Origin: Mycobacterium parmense
GTDB lineage: Bacteria; Actinomycetota; Actinomycetes; Mycobacteriales; Mycobacteriaceae
Direction: 5' to 3'
Length of the DNA stretch: 64,000 bases
Assembly (NCBI RefSeq): GCF_010730575.1
Contig: NZ_AP022614.1
Location: forward strand, 4,216,001-4,280,000
Shown: positions 16,631-25,984 of the stretch, one piece after another
Layout: the number at the start of each line of letters is the position of its first letter
How positions within the stretch are numbered: position 1 is the first letter of the stretch
The notes under the pieces: model-generated
Databases searched by the model: none
What the model was told of the DNA's origin: nothing
Seen by the model: the letters and a program-made list of their open reading frames with translations, nothing else
Position numbers and translations under genes: made by a program

Positions 16631-16675
16631 GTTCAGTGACAGGACGTTCAGTGACAGGACGTTCAGTGACAGGAC
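16631..16675. repeat. 15-bp perfect tandem repeat, 3 copies, carrying a stop codon
   Basis: gttcagtgacaggac occurs three times without change at 16631, 16646 and 16661. On the minus strand each copy contains Gln/Ser-Cys-His-stop codons of the Rv0039c-like gene in the same frame, since 15 is a multiple of three. Copy-number change would therefore leave the encoded protein almost unaffected. The array lies between two convergent genes. Confidence 0.95.
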
Positions 16676-17025
16676 TGTGTGCAGGCGCCGCAGCGGCCGC
16701 CACACGGCTGTGCCGCCGCTTGCTGGCGCAACGCGAAGCGCGCACTCTGCCAGGAGCCGGCGGCCAGGGTTCCGAGTGCGCCGACGACGCACACGATCAG
16801 CACCACCAGAGCGGTGTGCGGGGACGCGGAAAGCGCCACGATGCCACCGGCGGTCAGCATCACCGCCGCCGCCAACTGCGTCGGCGCCATGGCACGCAAC
16901 GCCACCGCCGTGATGTCGACCGTTTGGTTGTGCGCAAGCGACCAGATCCCGAACCCGGCACAGGCCCCGGCCGCACACATGCTCAGCACGCCCGCAATCA
17001 GCATGGCCTCACCATACGAGGCCAC
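16663..17025 (-). CDS. Small multi-pass membrane protein (Rv0039c homologue)
   Basis: 120 residues with three or four hydrophobic helices (LIAGVLSMCAAGACAGFGIW, PTQLAAAVMLTAGGIVALSA, ALVVLIVCVVGALGTLAAGS). A short cytosolic-looking tail is rich in Cys (QPCGGRCGACTQSCH), with four Cys in ten residues. Those could bind a metal or Fe-S cluster, or form disulfides if outside. An internal ATG seven codons on is an alternative start; GGGTGG upstream favours the longer form. The stop lies inside the 15-bp repeat. Function unknown. Confidence 0.75.
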   Translation of the reverse strand: MASYGEAMLIAGVLSMCAAGACAGFGIWSLAHNQTVDITAVALRAMAPTQLAAAVMLTAGGIVALSASPHTALVVLIVCVVGALGTLAAGSWQSARFALRQQAAAQPCGGRCGACTQSCH

Positions 17026-17071
17026 CCGCCGGTCCGCTCGCGCGGCTCCGGCCGCCCGCGGCGCGGCCGGA

Positions 17072-18124
17072 TCAGTGCTGCAGGAACGAGAAATTCGGCA
17101 GCGGTGGCAAGCCGGGCACCATCGCCAGGAGGTTGGGCGTGGGCTGCGGCGCCTGGGCGGGGGCCGGCGCGGTCACAGGAACGGGCGCGGTGGCCGCAGG
17201 CGCGGGCACGGGGGCTGCGGGCGCGGGTGCGGGCCCCGCGACGGGCAGGCCGACCGGCGCGGCGGCCGGGACCTGGGCGGGGGCCGGTGTCGGCGCCCCC
17301 GGCACGGTCACCCGGAAACCGTTGATGATGGCGTCGGTGGCCGGGGCGTCGGCAACCGCCAGCGCACGGTCGGTGGTGACCGCCAGCGACACCAGGTACT
17401 TGTCGCGCCCGGACGTGGCGATGACGTGACGCCGCGCCGTATTCAGGATCATGTCGCCGTCGCGGTAGGTGCCCTCGGCGACCGATGAGGGAAAGCCGTC
17501 GAAGTCGGCCATCGATGCGTTGGTGGGTTGCCACGCCAGCAGCTGCTGGCTGTCGACGTATCCGTGCGAGATCGCCTCGCGGGCATCGAAGTTGCCGACC
17601 AGCTTGTACACCACCACCTGCGCGTTCGACGAGTAGATGCTGTTGCCGTGCCGGTCGGCGATCACCGCGAACGCGTCGGGCACGTTCGGGTCGGGCACCT
17701 GAGTCCAGCGCGGCGGTACCGGCAGCGTGATGTCGAGCGCCTTGAGACCCTGCGGCGTCTGCGCCTCGAGCTTGACCCCCTTCGACTGCAGATACTCACG
17801 AAGCGTGCCCGAGGTCGCGGGTGTCACGGCCGGCGGCGCCGGCACCGCGGGCGCGGCCGCGACCTGTGCCTGCGTTGCGGGCGCGCCGGCGGCGCTCGGC
17901 GGCATGAACGGGTTGGCGGCCGGCGGGGCGGCGAGCAGCCTGTTGGGCACCTGACCGGGAAGGACGTTCTGCGGCGCCAGTGCGGGGACGGCGGGCGCGG
18001 GGGAGGGGGTGGGAAGCCCCGGATCCGCCGATGCCCTGGCGGCGCCCGCAAAAAGCGCGACACCGATCAGGCCGGCGGCCACGCCCCCCAGGAATGCCCG
18101 ATGAGTGGGGGCGATCTCGATCAT
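17072..18124 (-). CDS. mtc28: Secreted proline-rich antigen (Mtc28/Rv0040c homologue)
   Basis: 350-residue exported protein. The signal peptide is [20 protein letters not shown] plus [13 protein letters not shown], with cleavage near ASA-DP. A Pro/Ala-rich segment follows (about 35-105), then the LpqN/LpqT-type globular domain (about 105-270: [64 protein letters not shown]), and a second Pro/Ala-rich tail. No lipobox Cys, so it is secreted and not lipidated. It is longer at both Pro-rich ends than the M. tuberculosis antigen. ATG chosen to match MIQIA in that protein; an ATG six codons upstream exists. Function unknown; the homologue is a known B- and T-cell antigen. Confidence 0.9.
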   Translation of the reverse strand: MIEIAPTHRAFLGGVAAGLIGVALFAGAARASADPGLPTPSPAPAVPALAPQNVLPGQVPNRLLAAPPAANPFMPPSAAGAPATQAQVAAAPAVPAPPAVTPATSGTLREYLQSKGVKLEAQTPQGLKALDITLPVPPRWTQVPDPNVPDAFAVIADRHGNSIYSSNAQVVVYKLVGNFDAREAISHGYVDSQQLLAWQPTNASMADFDGFPSSVAEGTYRDGDMILNTARRHVIATSGRDKYLVSLAVTTDRALAVADAPATDAIINGFRVTVPGAPTPAPAQVPAAAPVGLPVAGPAPAPAAPVPAPAATAPVPVTAPAPAQAPQPTPNLLAMVPGLPPLPNFSFLQH

Positions 18125-18298
18125 CTGCGTCGTCCTTCCCAATAGCTCGGGTGGTGAGCGCCTGCGTGTAGAGGCCGACTGTAACCAGAGGTCAAAGGTG
18201 GTGGACAGGCTTGAAATAGAGCTGGGATGAAGCTCTGATCGGCGCGCAACGCAACCGAGACCAACCCGTGGCCGCAGTTGGCGCCCCGGCGGTCCTTA

Positions 18299-18310
18299 TA
18301 CCCTGTTCAG
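18299..18310 (+). promoter_or_regulatory. Candidate -10 element for a leaderless leuS transcript
   Basis: TACCCT (18299-18304) fits TANNNT and is followed after six bases by the leuS GTG, the spacing seen when transcription begins at the start codon. No Shine-Dalgarno sequence precedes this GTG, which supports a leaderless message. No T-box-like structure was recognised upstream. Confidence 0.4.
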
Positions 18311-21223
18311 GTGACCGAATCCCCGACCACCGCGTCCGCGGGCACCGCCGGCGCCGCTTCGGGCTCTCCCTCGGACTCCGAGGCGCCGCCGCATCGGTAC
18401 GCCGCGGCGTTGGCGGGTCGTATCGAGAGCACTTGGCAGGACAACTGGGCCAGGCTCGGTACCTTCAACGTTCCCAACCCGGTCGGCTCGCTGGCTCCCA
18501 CCGACGGCACCCCGGTCCCGGACGACAAGCTGTTCGTGCAGGACATGTTTCCGTACCCCTCGGGTGAGGGACTGCACGTCGGCCACCCGCTCGGCTACAT
18601 CGCCACCGATGTCTACGCCCGTTACTTCAGGATGACCGGCCGTAACGTCCTGCACGCGTTGGGCTTTGACGCCTTCGGGCTGCCCGCCGAGCAGTATGCG
18701 GTGCAGACCGGGACCCATCCGCGCACCAGGACCGAGGCCAACGTCGTCAATTTCCGTCGCCAGTTGGGCCGGCTGGGCCTGGGGCACGACAGCCGGCGCA
18801 GCTTCTCGACCACCGATGCCGAGTTCTACAAGTGGACCCAGTGGATCTTCCTGCAGATCTACAACGCGTGGTTCGATCGCGCGGCCAACAAGGCCCGCCC
18901 GATCGCCGACCTGGTGGCGGAGTTCGATTCCGGTGCGCGACGCCTTGACGGTGGCCGCGAGTGGACCGAGCTGTCGGCGGGGGAGCGGGCGGACGTGATC
19001 GACGGCCACCGGCTGGTTTACCGCGCCGACTCGCTGGTCAACTGGTGCCCGGGTCTGGGGACGGTGCTTGCCAACGAAGAGGTGACCGCCGACGGCCGCA
19101 GCGACCGCGGCAACTTCCCGGTCTTCCGGAAACGGTTGCGGCAGTGGATGATGCGGATCACGGCCTATTCCGACCGGCTCCTCGACGACCTCGACCTGCT
19201 GGACTGGCCCGAGCCGGTGAAAACGATGCAGCGCAACTGGATCGGTCGCTCCACCGGGGTCAACGCGCTGTTCGCGGCGAGCATGACCAACGGCGATGAG
19301 GTCGACATCGAGGTGTTCACCACCCGGCCCGACACGATGTTCGGCGCCACCTATCTGGTGCTGGCACCCGAGCACGACCTGGTCGACGGCCTCGCAGCGG
19401 AGCAATGGCCGGACGGGACCGATCCCCGGTGGACCTACGGCGCAGCCACACCGCGGTCGGCGGTCGACGCGTACCGCCAGGCGATCGCCGCGAAGTCTGA
19501 CCTGGAGCGTCAGGAGAACAAGGAGAAGACCGGCGTCTTCCTGGGCAGTTGCGCGACCAACCCGGCCAACGGCAAACCCGTGCCGGTCTTCATCGCCGAC
19601 TATGTGTTGGCCGGATACGGGACGGGCGCCATCATGGCGGTGCCCGGGCACGACCAGCGCGACTGGGATTTCGCCCACCAGCTGGGCCTGCCGATCGTGG
19701 AAGTGATTGGCGGCGGCGACGTTTCGGAGGCGGCCCACACGGGCGACGGCGTGCTGGTCAACTCCGGCGACCTCGACGGGATGGACGTGGCGGCGGCGAA
19801 GGCCGCCATCACCGCACGGCTGGAGGCCGAGGGGCGCGGTTGTGCGCGCGTCGAATTCAAGCTGCGCGACTGGCTTTTCGCGCGGCAGCGGTACTGGGGC
19901 GAGCCGTTCCCCATCGTCTACGACAGCGACGGCCGCGCGCATCCCCTCGACGAGGCCGCGCTACCGGTCGAACTGCCCGACGTGCCCGATTATTCGCCGG
20001 TGCTGTTCGACCCCGACGACGCCGACAGCGAGCCGTCGCCGCCCCTGGCCAAGGCGACCGAGTGGGTGCACGTCGAACTGGACCTCGGCGACGGGCTGAA
20101 GCCCTACACGCGCGACACCAACGTGATGCCGCAGTGGGCCGGCAGTTCGTGGTATGAGTTGCGCTACACCGACCCGCACAACTCCGAACGGTTCGTCGGC
20201 AAGGAGAACGAGGCGTACTGGATGGGGCCGCGGCCCGACGAGCATGGCCCCCAGGATCCTGGCGGGGTCGATCTGTACGTCGGCGGCGCCGAGCATGCGG
20301 TCCTGCACCTGCTGTATTCGCGGTTCTGGCACAAGGTCCTCTACGACCTGGGCCATGTCAGCTCCCGCGAGCCCTACCGCAGGCTGGTCAACCAGGGTTA
20401 CATCCAGGCCTTCGCCTACACCGACGCCCGCGGGTCCTACGTCGCGGCGGATGAGGTGATCGAGCGCGACGGCGGCTTCTTCTACCCCGGGCCCGACGGC
20501 GAGATCGAGGTGTTCCAGGAATTCGGCAAAATCGGTAAGAGCTTGAAGAACTCGATATCGCCGGACCAGATCTGCGACGAGTACGGCGCCGACACCCTGC
20601 GGGTCTACGAGATGTCGATGGGACCTCTGGAGGCCTCTCGGCCGTGGGCCACCAAGGACGTCGTCGGCGCGCACCGGTTCCTGCAACGGGTGTGGCGCCT
20701 GGTCGTCGACGAGCAGACGGGCCGGACCCGGGTGGCCGACGGGGTGGAGCCGGGCGTCGACACGCTGCGGTTCCTGCACCGCACCATTGCCGGAGTGTCG
20801 GAAGACTATGCCGCCCTTCGCAACAACACCGCCGCGGCCAAGCTGATCGAGTACACCAATCACCTCACCAAAGAACACCGCGATGCGGCTCCGCGGGCGG
20901 CGGTCGAGCCGCTGGTGCTGATGCTGGCGCCGCTGGCGCCGCACATGGCCGAGGAGTTGTGGCTGCGGCTCGGCCACCCCACCTCGTTGGCGCACGGCCC
21001 GTTCCCGCTAGCCGACCCGGAGTACCTGGTCGACGACAGGGTCGAATATCCGGTGCAGGTCAACGGGAAGGTCCGGGGGCGGATCGTGGTGTCCGCGGAC
21101 GCCGATCAGGATTCGCTGAAGGCCGCGGCGCTCGCCGACGAGAAGGTGCAGGCGTTCCTGGCCGGCGCCTCTCCACGCAAGGTGATCGTGGTGCCAGGCC
21201 GCCTGGTCAATCTCGTGGTGTGA
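18311..21223 (+). CDS. leuS: Leucyl-tRNA synthetase
   Basis: Class I aminoacyl-tRNA synthetase, 970 residues (969 in M. tuberculosis). The HIGH motif appears as HVGH in [17 protein letters not shown], and the KMSKS loop as KIGKS in [16 protein letters not shown]. The editing (CP1) domain is present with [19 protein letters not shown] and [19 protein letters not shown], containing the Thr-rich and Asp residues that hydrolyse mischarged tRNA. The anticodon-binding and C-terminal domains end with [15 protein letters not shown] and ...[11 protein letters not shown] start chosen to give VTESPT, as in the family. It converges on the SDR gene with only six bases between stops. Confidence 0.97.
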   Translation: MTESPTTASAGTAGAASGSPSDSEAPPHRYAAALAGRIESTWQDNWARLGTFNVPNPVGSLAPTDGTPVPDDKLFVQDMFPYPSGEGLHVGHPLGYIATDVYARYFRMTGRNVLHALGFDAFGLPAEQYAVQTGTHPRTRTEANVVNFRRQLGRLGLGHDSRRSFSTTDAEFYKWTQWIFLQIYNAWFDRAANKARPIADLVAEFDSGARRLDGGREWTELSAGERADVIDGHRLVYRADSLVNWCPGLGTVLANEEVTADGRSDRGNFPVFRKRLRQWMMRITAYSDRLLDDLDLLDWPEPVKTMQRNWIGRSTGVNALFAASMTNGDEVDIEVFTTRPDTMFGATYLVLAPEHDLVDGLAAEQWPDGTDPRWTYGAATPRSAVDAYRQAIAAKSDLERQENKEKTGVFLGSCATNPANGKPVPVFIADYVLAGYGTGAIMAVPGHDQRDWDFAHQLGLPIVEVIGGGDVSEAAHTGDGVLVNSGDLDGMDVAAAKAAITARLEAEGRGCARVEFKLRDWLFARQRYWGEPFPIVYDSDGRAHPLDEAALPVELPDVPDYSPVLFDPDDADSEPSPPLAKATEWVHVELDLGDGLKPYTRDTNVMPQWAGSSWYELRYTDPHNSERFVGKENEAYWMGPRPDEHGPQDPGGVDLYVGGAEHAVLHLLYSRFWHKVLYDLGHVSSREPYRRLVNQGYIQAFAYTDARGSYVAADEVIERDGGFFYPGPDGEIEVFQEFGKIGKSLKNSISPDQICDEYGADTLRVYEMSMGPLEASRPWATKDVVGAHRFLQRVWRLVVDEQTGRTRVADGVEPGVDTLRFLHRTIAGVSEDYAALRNNTAAAKLIEYTNHLTKEHRDAAPRAAVEPLVLMLAPLAPHMAEELWLRLGHPTSLAHGPFPLADPEYLVDDRVEYPVQVNGKVRGRIVVSADADQDSLKAAALADEKVQAFLAGASPRKVIVVPGRLVNLVV

Positions 21224-21229
21224 GCCCCG

Positions 21230-21901
21230 TTATCGCCGCGCGGGCCGCAGCACCACCTCGTGCACGTGTCCGTCGCGGGGGGTGGCGACGGCGTTGGCAA
21301 CCGCCGCGGCGACGGTCTCGGGCTTGAGGAAGTTGGCGGCGTCGTATTCGCCACCCTCGAACGCGACGAGTTCGCGCTGCATCGGGCTGTCCGTGCGTCC
21401 GGGATAGACGGTGGTGACGCGCAGGTCCGGCTCGTCGCCGCGCAGCGAGTCCGCGAACGCACGCAACGCGAACTTGCTCGCCGAGTAGGACGCCATGCCG
21501 GGGGACACGTTTCGCCCGGCGCCGGAGTTGATGAACACCACGTGGCCGCGGGCTCGGCGCAGCGCCGGCAGCAGCGACAGCGTAAGCTCGACGGGTCCAA
21601 ACACGTTGACGGCGAAGGTGGCTCGCCACTCGTCGATGTTCGAGTCGGCCAGATGACCTGGAATGGACACGCCGGCGTTGTGCACCAGCACGTCGAGTTC
21701 GTCGACGATCTCGCACGCGGCCTCGATCTCGTCGGTGTCGGTCAGATCGAGCGGAAAGGTTGTGGCGCCGAGCCGATCGGCGACCGCGTCGAGCCGGTCG
21801 GAGGGTCGCCCGGCCAGCAGCAGGGTGTGCGTGGGAGCCAGCGCCGTGGCGATGGCCGAACCGATACCGCCGCCGGCCCCGGTGATGAGTGCAGTGGGCA
21901 T
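21230..21901 (-). CDS. Short-chain dehydrogenase/reductase
   Basis: 223-residue classical-type SDR. The nucleotide-binding motif is TGAGGGIGSA near the N-terminus, LDLTDTDE marks cofactor choice (acidic residue after the second strand region), NAGV is the structural motif, and the catalytic set is Ser in FINSGAGRN plus Tyr-x-x-x-Lys in SYSASKFALR. AGRPSDRLD after the second strand suggests NADP(H). Start chosen at MPTALITGAG; ten more residues are possible. It is the last gene of a minus-strand run (GntR, ABC importer, MarR, SDR) and has no counterpart here in M. tuberculosis as far as I recall. Confidence 0.88.
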   Translation of the reverse strand: MPTALITGAGGGIGSAIATALAPTHTLLLAGRPSDRLDAVADRLGATTFPLDLTDTDEIEAACEIVDELDVLVHNAGVSIPGHLADSNIDEWRATFAVNVFGPVELTLSLLPALRRARGHVVFINSGAGRNVSPGMASYSASKFALRAFADSLRGDEPDLRVTTVYPGRTDSPMQRELVAFEGGEYDAANFLKPETVAAAVANAVATPRDGHVHEVVLRPARR

Positions 21902-21949
21902 GCAGCCGAGCCTACCGTCACCGCGAATCACCTTGACGGAAGGGCTTTT

Positions 21950-22447
21950 TCAGGCCTCTTTTCGCGCGGCGGACTCGTCTGCGGGGCCGGGTTCGCCGGA
22001 GGCCAGCCGTTCCAGCGGTGGCAGCGCCTTCAGCAACATCTCGAGATCGGACACGGGAAGTTGACTGAGCATCGCGGCTAGGGCTGCGCGCCGGTTGGCC
22101 AGCGACTCGCCGTGAACGGCCCGTCCCCGCGGGGTGATGTCGACGAGCACGGCGCGCAGGTCGGACGGGTCGCGGGAGCGCTTGACGAGCCCGAGCTTCT
22201 CGAGGCGCCGGATCGCCACGGTGGTGGTGGGGGTTCGCACCCGCTCGTGGGCAGCCAGGTCGGTCATGCGGATCGGACCTTGATCGAGCAGGGTGACCAG
22301 AATCGACAATTGCGCCAGCGTCAAATCTCCGGCGGCCGCACCGTTGGGGTCGCCGCGGCGCAGCATGGAAAAAAGTTTGGACAGCGCACGGTGCAAACCT
22401 TCCGCAAGCTCCGTCACCTCGGGCGCGGTGGAGTCGCTGTCCGCCAT
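21950..22447 (-). CDS. MarR-family transcriptional regulator (Rv0042c homologue)
   Basis: 165 residues. Winged helix-turn-helix in the middle: LTLAQLSILVTLLDQGPIRMTDLAAH, VRTPTTTVAIRRLEKLGLVKRSRDPSDLRAVLVDITPRG, with the wing Asp-Arg typical of MarR. Flanking helices form the dimer interface. The ATG at MADSDST is preceded by about 30 bases with an imperfect palindrome. A longer reading frame upstream overlaps the ABC ATPase gene and is not believed. Ligand unknown; adjacency to the SDR suggests it may control that gene. Confidence 0.88.
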   Translation of the reverse strand: MADSDSTAPEVTELAEGLHRALSKLFSMLRRGDPNGAAAGDLTLAQLSILVTLLDQGPIRMTDLAAHERVRTPTTTVAIRRLEKLGLVKRSRDPSDLRAVLVDITPRGRAVHGESLANRRAALAAMLSQLPVSDLEMLLKALPPLERLASGEPGPADESAARKEA

Positions 22448-22479
22448 AAGTCGGCAGTCTAACCCTATCTGGGGGGCGA

Positions 22480-22495
22480 ACAAGTGAGCTCTTGT
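22480..22495. promoter_or_regulatory. Inverted repeat upstream of the MarR gene
   Basis: ACAAG (22480-22484) and CTTGT (22491-22495) are exact inverted repeats with a 6-base spacer, 33 bases before the marR start. The size and position fit MarR autoregulation. The arms are short, so chance is not excluded. Confidence 0.4.
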
Positions 22496-22511
22496 CGACG
22501 AGCTCCCGGCG

Positions 22512-23261
22512 TCAGAGCACCTGGGACAGGAATCGCCGCAGCCGCTCCGTCTGCGCGGCTTCGAAGATCTGCTCGGGCGGGCCCGATTCCACGACCTTGC
22601 CGTGATCCATGAAGACGACCGTGTCGGCTGCCGACCGGGCGAACGCCATTTCATGGGTGACGACGAGCATGGTCATGCCGTCGGCCCCGAGATCGGCGAC
22701 GAGTTGCAGTATTTCCTTGACCGTTTCGGGATCCAGCGCCGAGGTCGCCTCGTCGAAGAACATGACCTGAGGCGCCATCGCCAGGGCGCGGGCGATGGCA
22801 ACCCGTTGCTGCTGGCCGCCGGAGAGCATCCCGGGCCGGGCGGCGGCCTTGTGCTTGAGGCCAACTCGGTCCAGCTGTGCCAGCGCCAGCTCGCGCGCTG
22901 CGTCGGCGTTGAGCCGCCGCAGTTTTTGTGGCGCCAGCGTGACGTTGCGTAGCACGCTGAGGTGCGGGAAGAGGTTGAAATGCTGAAAGACCATACCGAT
23001 GCGCTGGCGAAGTTGGTTGGGATCGTCGCGCATCACCGACTTGCCGTCGAGCAGGATGTCGCCGCTGTCAGGCTCATGCAGTCGATTCAACGTCCGCAGC
23101 AGCGTCGACTTACCCGACCCGGACGGTCCGACGATGGCCACCGTGCTGCCCGCCGGAGCCTTCATGTCCACACCGCGCAACACCACCGTGCCGCCCAAAG
23201 TCTGGTGAATTCCCTTGGCTTCCAGGGAGACTGACGGGGGCGCCAAGGTGGGGCCGCTCAC
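22512..23261 (-). CDS. Polar amino-acid ABC importer ATPase (GlnQ type)
   Basis: 249-residue ATP-binding subunit. Walker A is GPSGSGKST, the Q-loop is VFQHFNLFPHLSVLRN, the signature is LSGGQQQRVAIARALA, Walker B is VMFFDEATSALDPE, and the switch His is in VVTHEMAF. The GTG start overlaps the stop of the fused binding protein-permease gene (GTGA), so the two are translationally coupled and must form one transporter. The PAAT-type sequence (Gln/Glu/His/Arg family) agrees with the partner's domains. Confidence 0.95.
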   Translation of the reverse strand: MSGPTLAPPSVSLEAKGIHQTLGGTVVLRGVDMKAPAGSTVAIVGPSGSGKSTLLRTLNRLHEPDSGDILLDGKSVMRDDPNQLRQRIGMVFQHFNLFPHLSVLRNVTLAPQKLRRLNADAARELALAQLDRVGLKHKAAARPGMLSGGQQQRVAIARALAMAPQVMFFDEATSALDPETVKEILQLVADLGADGMTMLVVTHEMAFARSAADTVVFMDHGKVVESGPPEQIFEAAQTERLRRFLSQVL

Positions 23262-25075
23262 GTGATCTCCTGGCTGAAGGGCGCGGTGAGCACGTCGCCG
23301 CGGTCTTCGTCCGCGGCCGCGCGGCCCCCCCGGCGCAGGCGCGAGTCGATGTAGTTCACCAAATGCGTCAACGGGATTGTCAATATCAGGTAGAAGGCGC
23401 CGGCAGCGACCAGCGGCGACAGGCTGCCGGACTGCGCGTTGAGGTCGCGGCCCACCTGAAACAGCTCGCGCTGGTCGGCGACCAGACCCAGGAAGTACAC
23501 CAGCGCGGAGGCCTTCAGCAGTCCGATGGCCTGATTGACCAGAGCGGGCAGCACTCGCCGTACGCCCTGCGGCACCACCACCAACCGCATGGCGGTCGCA
23601 TAGCTGAAGCCGAGTGCCCGCGAGGCTTCGAGCTGGCCCGGGTCGACGCTCTGAATACCCGAACGCAATATCTCACCGATGTAGGCGGCGGCCATCAGTC
23701 CCAGGGCCGCGATCCCCAGCGGATAGGGATTCTTGTTCGTCAGGCCACCAACCAGCGGCCCGATGCCCATCCCGATGATCAGGATGATGACCACCTCGGG
23801 CAGGCCCCGGAAGATGTCGGTGTAGATCCGCGCCGGCCAGCGCAGCCAGCGCGACTGCGAGATCCCGGCCATCGCGAGCACCATGCCCAGCACCAGCCCG
23901 ATCACCAGCGCGCTGTTCGTCAGGATCATCGTGTTCGGCAAACCCGTGGTCAAAAGCACGGGGATGGCCTGCTTGTACAAGTCCCAATCGAGGAACGAAT
24001 GACCTAATTGCGCCAGGACGGACTGTGGCGCGCTCGGCGCCACCGGTTTGCGGTGCTGGCCCTCGGCGATCGCGGCGAAGTTCGGCAGCCTCGGGGCGGG
24101 GAGAAACAAGGACCCGGGTTTCCAGCCCGGCGGCAGCGTCCGGGGCACCCACTGGCAGTACAGGTTCGCCCAGGTGCCATCGGCGATGACAGCGTCCAGA
24201 CCGGAATTCAGCGCATCGAGCAGCGGCCCGTTCTGTGGGGCTACCGCGTAGGCCACGAAATTGTCCTGGCTGAAGATGTTCGCGACGGTGACCGCAGGGT
24301 CGCCCGGCCGGATCACGGTCATTGCCAGGGTTCCGGGCGCCACCCAGGCGTCGAGCTGGCGCGTCTTGAGGGCGGCGTACAGGGTCGCGAAGCCGGGGTA
24401 CTTCACCGGCTTCAGATTCAGGGTGTCGACGACGAACGACTCCTCGACGGTGCCCTGCACCACGCCGATCCGCTGGCCCGCAGCGAGGTCACCGAACTTG
24501 TGGATCGGTGAGCCGGGGGGCACCACGAGCGAGAAGAACCCGAAGTCGTAGCCATTGGTGAACGAGACGGTGCGACGGCGTGCATCGGTCGCCTTGATCG
24601 CCGCCGAGCCGACGTCGAAGCGCCCCGACGCCACCTGTGCGAGCAGCGCGGAGAAATCCGTGCTGACGAACCGGATCTCCAGACCGAGCTTGTCGGCGAT
24701 CGCCCGCAGCAGCTCGTTGTCGAAGCCGCTGAATTCGCCGGTGGGGGTGATGCAGATGTTGGGCGGGGCGTCGGACAACGTGCCGACCGTCAGAACACCC
24801 CCCGTCGCGAGGCCCAACGCGTCGACGTTGACCGCGCGGAGCGGCTCGACGGTGGTGGTGGTGCCCGAGTCCTGGCGATGCGGGTACGGGTTGGTGGTCA
24901 GGTCTTTCGGCAATGCCACCGCGCTGTCCAAGCCGCCCGGTGCGCACTGGTTCCAGTCGGCGGACGCCGGAGCAGCCGGTCCACCCAGGACCACGCCGAA
25001 CACGATCAGGATCGTCAGGGCCAGTCGGACCAACTGCCCACCACATCTGATGCACCCGCCCACTCGCAAAGTCAT
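23258..25075 (-). CDS. Fused amino-acid binding protein and ABC permease
   Basis: 605-residue single chain combining receptor and channel. It begins with a signal or anchor helix (RLALTILIVFGVVLGGPAAPASA), followed by the periplasmic-binding-protein type 2 domain (about 65-335: LTVGTLSDAPPNICITPTGEFSGFDNELLRAIADKLGLE, DVGSAAIKATDARRRTVSFT; shown in pieces). The permease domain (about 390-590) has the EAA loop as LEASRALGFSYATAMRLVVVPQGVRRVLPAL, split here by description. Fusions of this kind are known from GlnPQ-type systems. Start chosen at MTLRVGG before the signal helix. It lies 49 bases after the GntR gene on the same strand. Confidence 0.9.
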   Translation of the reverse strand: MTLRVGGCIRCGGQLVRLALTILIVFGVVLGGPAAPASADWNQCAPGGLDSAVALPKDLTTNPYPHRQDSGTTTTVEPLRAVNVDALGLATGGVLTVGTLSDAPPNICITPTGEFSGFDNELLRAIADKLGLEIRFVSTDFSALLAQVASGRFDVGSAAIKATDARRRTVSFTNGYDFGFFSLVVPPGSPIHKFGDLAAGQRIGVVQGTVEESFVVDTLNLKPVKYPGFATLYAALKTRQLDAWVAPGTLAMTVIRPGDPAVTVANIFSQDNFVAYAVAPQNGPLLDALNSGLDAVIADGTWANLYCQWVPRTLPPGWKPGSLFLPAPRLPNFAAIAEGQHRKPVAPSAPQSVLAQLGHSFLDWDLYKQAIPVLLTTGLPNTMILTNSALVIGLVLGMVLAMAGISQSRWLRWPARIYTDIFRGLPEVVIILIIGMGIGPLVGGLTNKNPYPLGIAALGLMAAAYIGEILRSGIQSVDPGQLEASRALGFSYATAMRLVVVPQGVRRVLPALVNQAIGLLKASALVYFLGLVADQRELFQVGRDLNAQSGSLSPLVAAGAFYLILTIPLTHLVNYIDSRLRRGGRAAADEDRGDVLTAPFSQEIT

Positions 25076-25124
25076 CACCGCCACCGTAACCACCTGATCC
25101 CGGTTCGGCTTGCCAAGCGCTGTG

Positions 25125-25865
25125 CTACACCGCCAGGGACGGCTCGCCAGGGCCCGGGTCGGCGTCGGCGAGGGCAGCAACGGAGTCGGCGCCAACGCCG
25201 GCCGTGTCGTCGGGCCGGGCGAAGACCCGGCGCCGGAACAGTTCTGCGAGCATCGTCTGGGCCATCAGCGACGAGCGAGCGACGCACGCGGCGCGTGCGC
25301 CGTTCGGGTCGTGCCGGTGAATGGCGGAGGTCTCGTCTTCGTAGAACGGCAGCGTGTCTTCGCGGCCGTTCTGGTAGGTCGCCCAGAACGCGCGCGGGAT
25401 GATGTCCTGCGAGGCTCGGATCGAGGCGCGCAGGCGCGGTCCCGCGTACTCCTCGTTGATGGTGTGCCGATACTCCGCGGTGAGGTCGGAGAAGGTGCGC
25501 GAGTCTTTGGCGGCTCGCAGCGACCGCATGAGCGTGTCCAGCTGTCCCAGGATGCGCGGCGTCGGGCTGGTGGCCGCCCGGGCCGACGCGATCCCGTTGA
25601 GCATGCCCTCGAGTTCGTAGTGCTCCAGGATTGTGGCTTCGTCGAAGCGCTCAACGAACGCGCCCCGGTGGTAACGGGTCGAGACGATGCCGTCGTGTTC
25701 GAGTTGGACCAGTGCCTCCTGGATCGGGACCCGGCTCACCCCCAGGCCGAGCGCGATCTCGTTGCGGTCGACGCGGTCGCCGCTGCGCAGCTTGCCCGTC
25801 AGCAGCAAGTTGAGGATGTGCGAGACGACCAGGTCCTTTTCCTTGATCCCGTACTTCTTCGGCAT
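25125..25865 (-). CDS. GntR-family regulator, FadR/FCD subgroup (Rv0043c homologue)
   Basis: 246 residues. The N-terminal GntR winged helix (about 8-72) contains [39 protein letters not shown], quoted across its parts, and the C-terminal FCD-like helical domain (about 80-220) contains metal-site-like His and Asp residues ([10 protein letters not shown]). It binds a carboxylate ligand in most relatives. The ATG ([11 protein letters not shown]) is followed downstream on the same strand by the ABC importer, which is a natural target. A 6-2-6 inverted repeat lies 44 bases upstream. Confidence 0.9.
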   Translation of the reverse strand: MPKKYGIKEKDLVVSHILNLLLTGKLRSGDRVDRNEIALGLGVSRVPIQEALVQLEHDGIVSTRYHRGAFVERFDEATILEHYELEGMLNGIASARAATSPTPRILGQLDTLMRSLRAAKDSRTFSDLTAEYRHTINEEYAGPRLRASIRASQDIIPRAFWATYQNGREDTLPFYEDETSAIHRHDPNGARAACVARSSLMAQTMLAELFRRRVFARPDDTAGVGADSVAALADADPGPGEPSLAV

Positions 25866-25908
25866 GTGTGTCCGTGAGCCTCTTTCGACACGCGTAGATC
25901 ATTAGCGC

Positions 25909-25922
25909 TGAGAAGTTTCTCA
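25909..25922. promoter_or_regulatory. Inverted repeat TGAGAA-GT-TTCTCA upstream of the GntR gene
   Basis: Exact 6-bp arms at 25909-25914 and 25917-25922 with a 2-base centre, 44 bases before the gntR start. GntR/FadR proteins bind short inverted repeats of this size, so this is the best operator candidate for autoregulation. Inference only. Confidence 0.5.
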
Positions 25923-25984
25923 CAACCCCGTTCGTACTATCAGAGGTTTCGTCAATCGGGTTGCGCAAGCCTCCAACCGCAGGT

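Noticed and set aside
16631..16675. CRISPR-like or phage attachment repeat
   Set aside because: Three directly abutting 15-base copies without spacers, and no integrase.
18296..19942. 548-codon minus-strand frame inside leuS
   Set aside because: Shadow of the synthetase, whose plus-strand reading is full length with HIGH, KMSKS and editing motifs.
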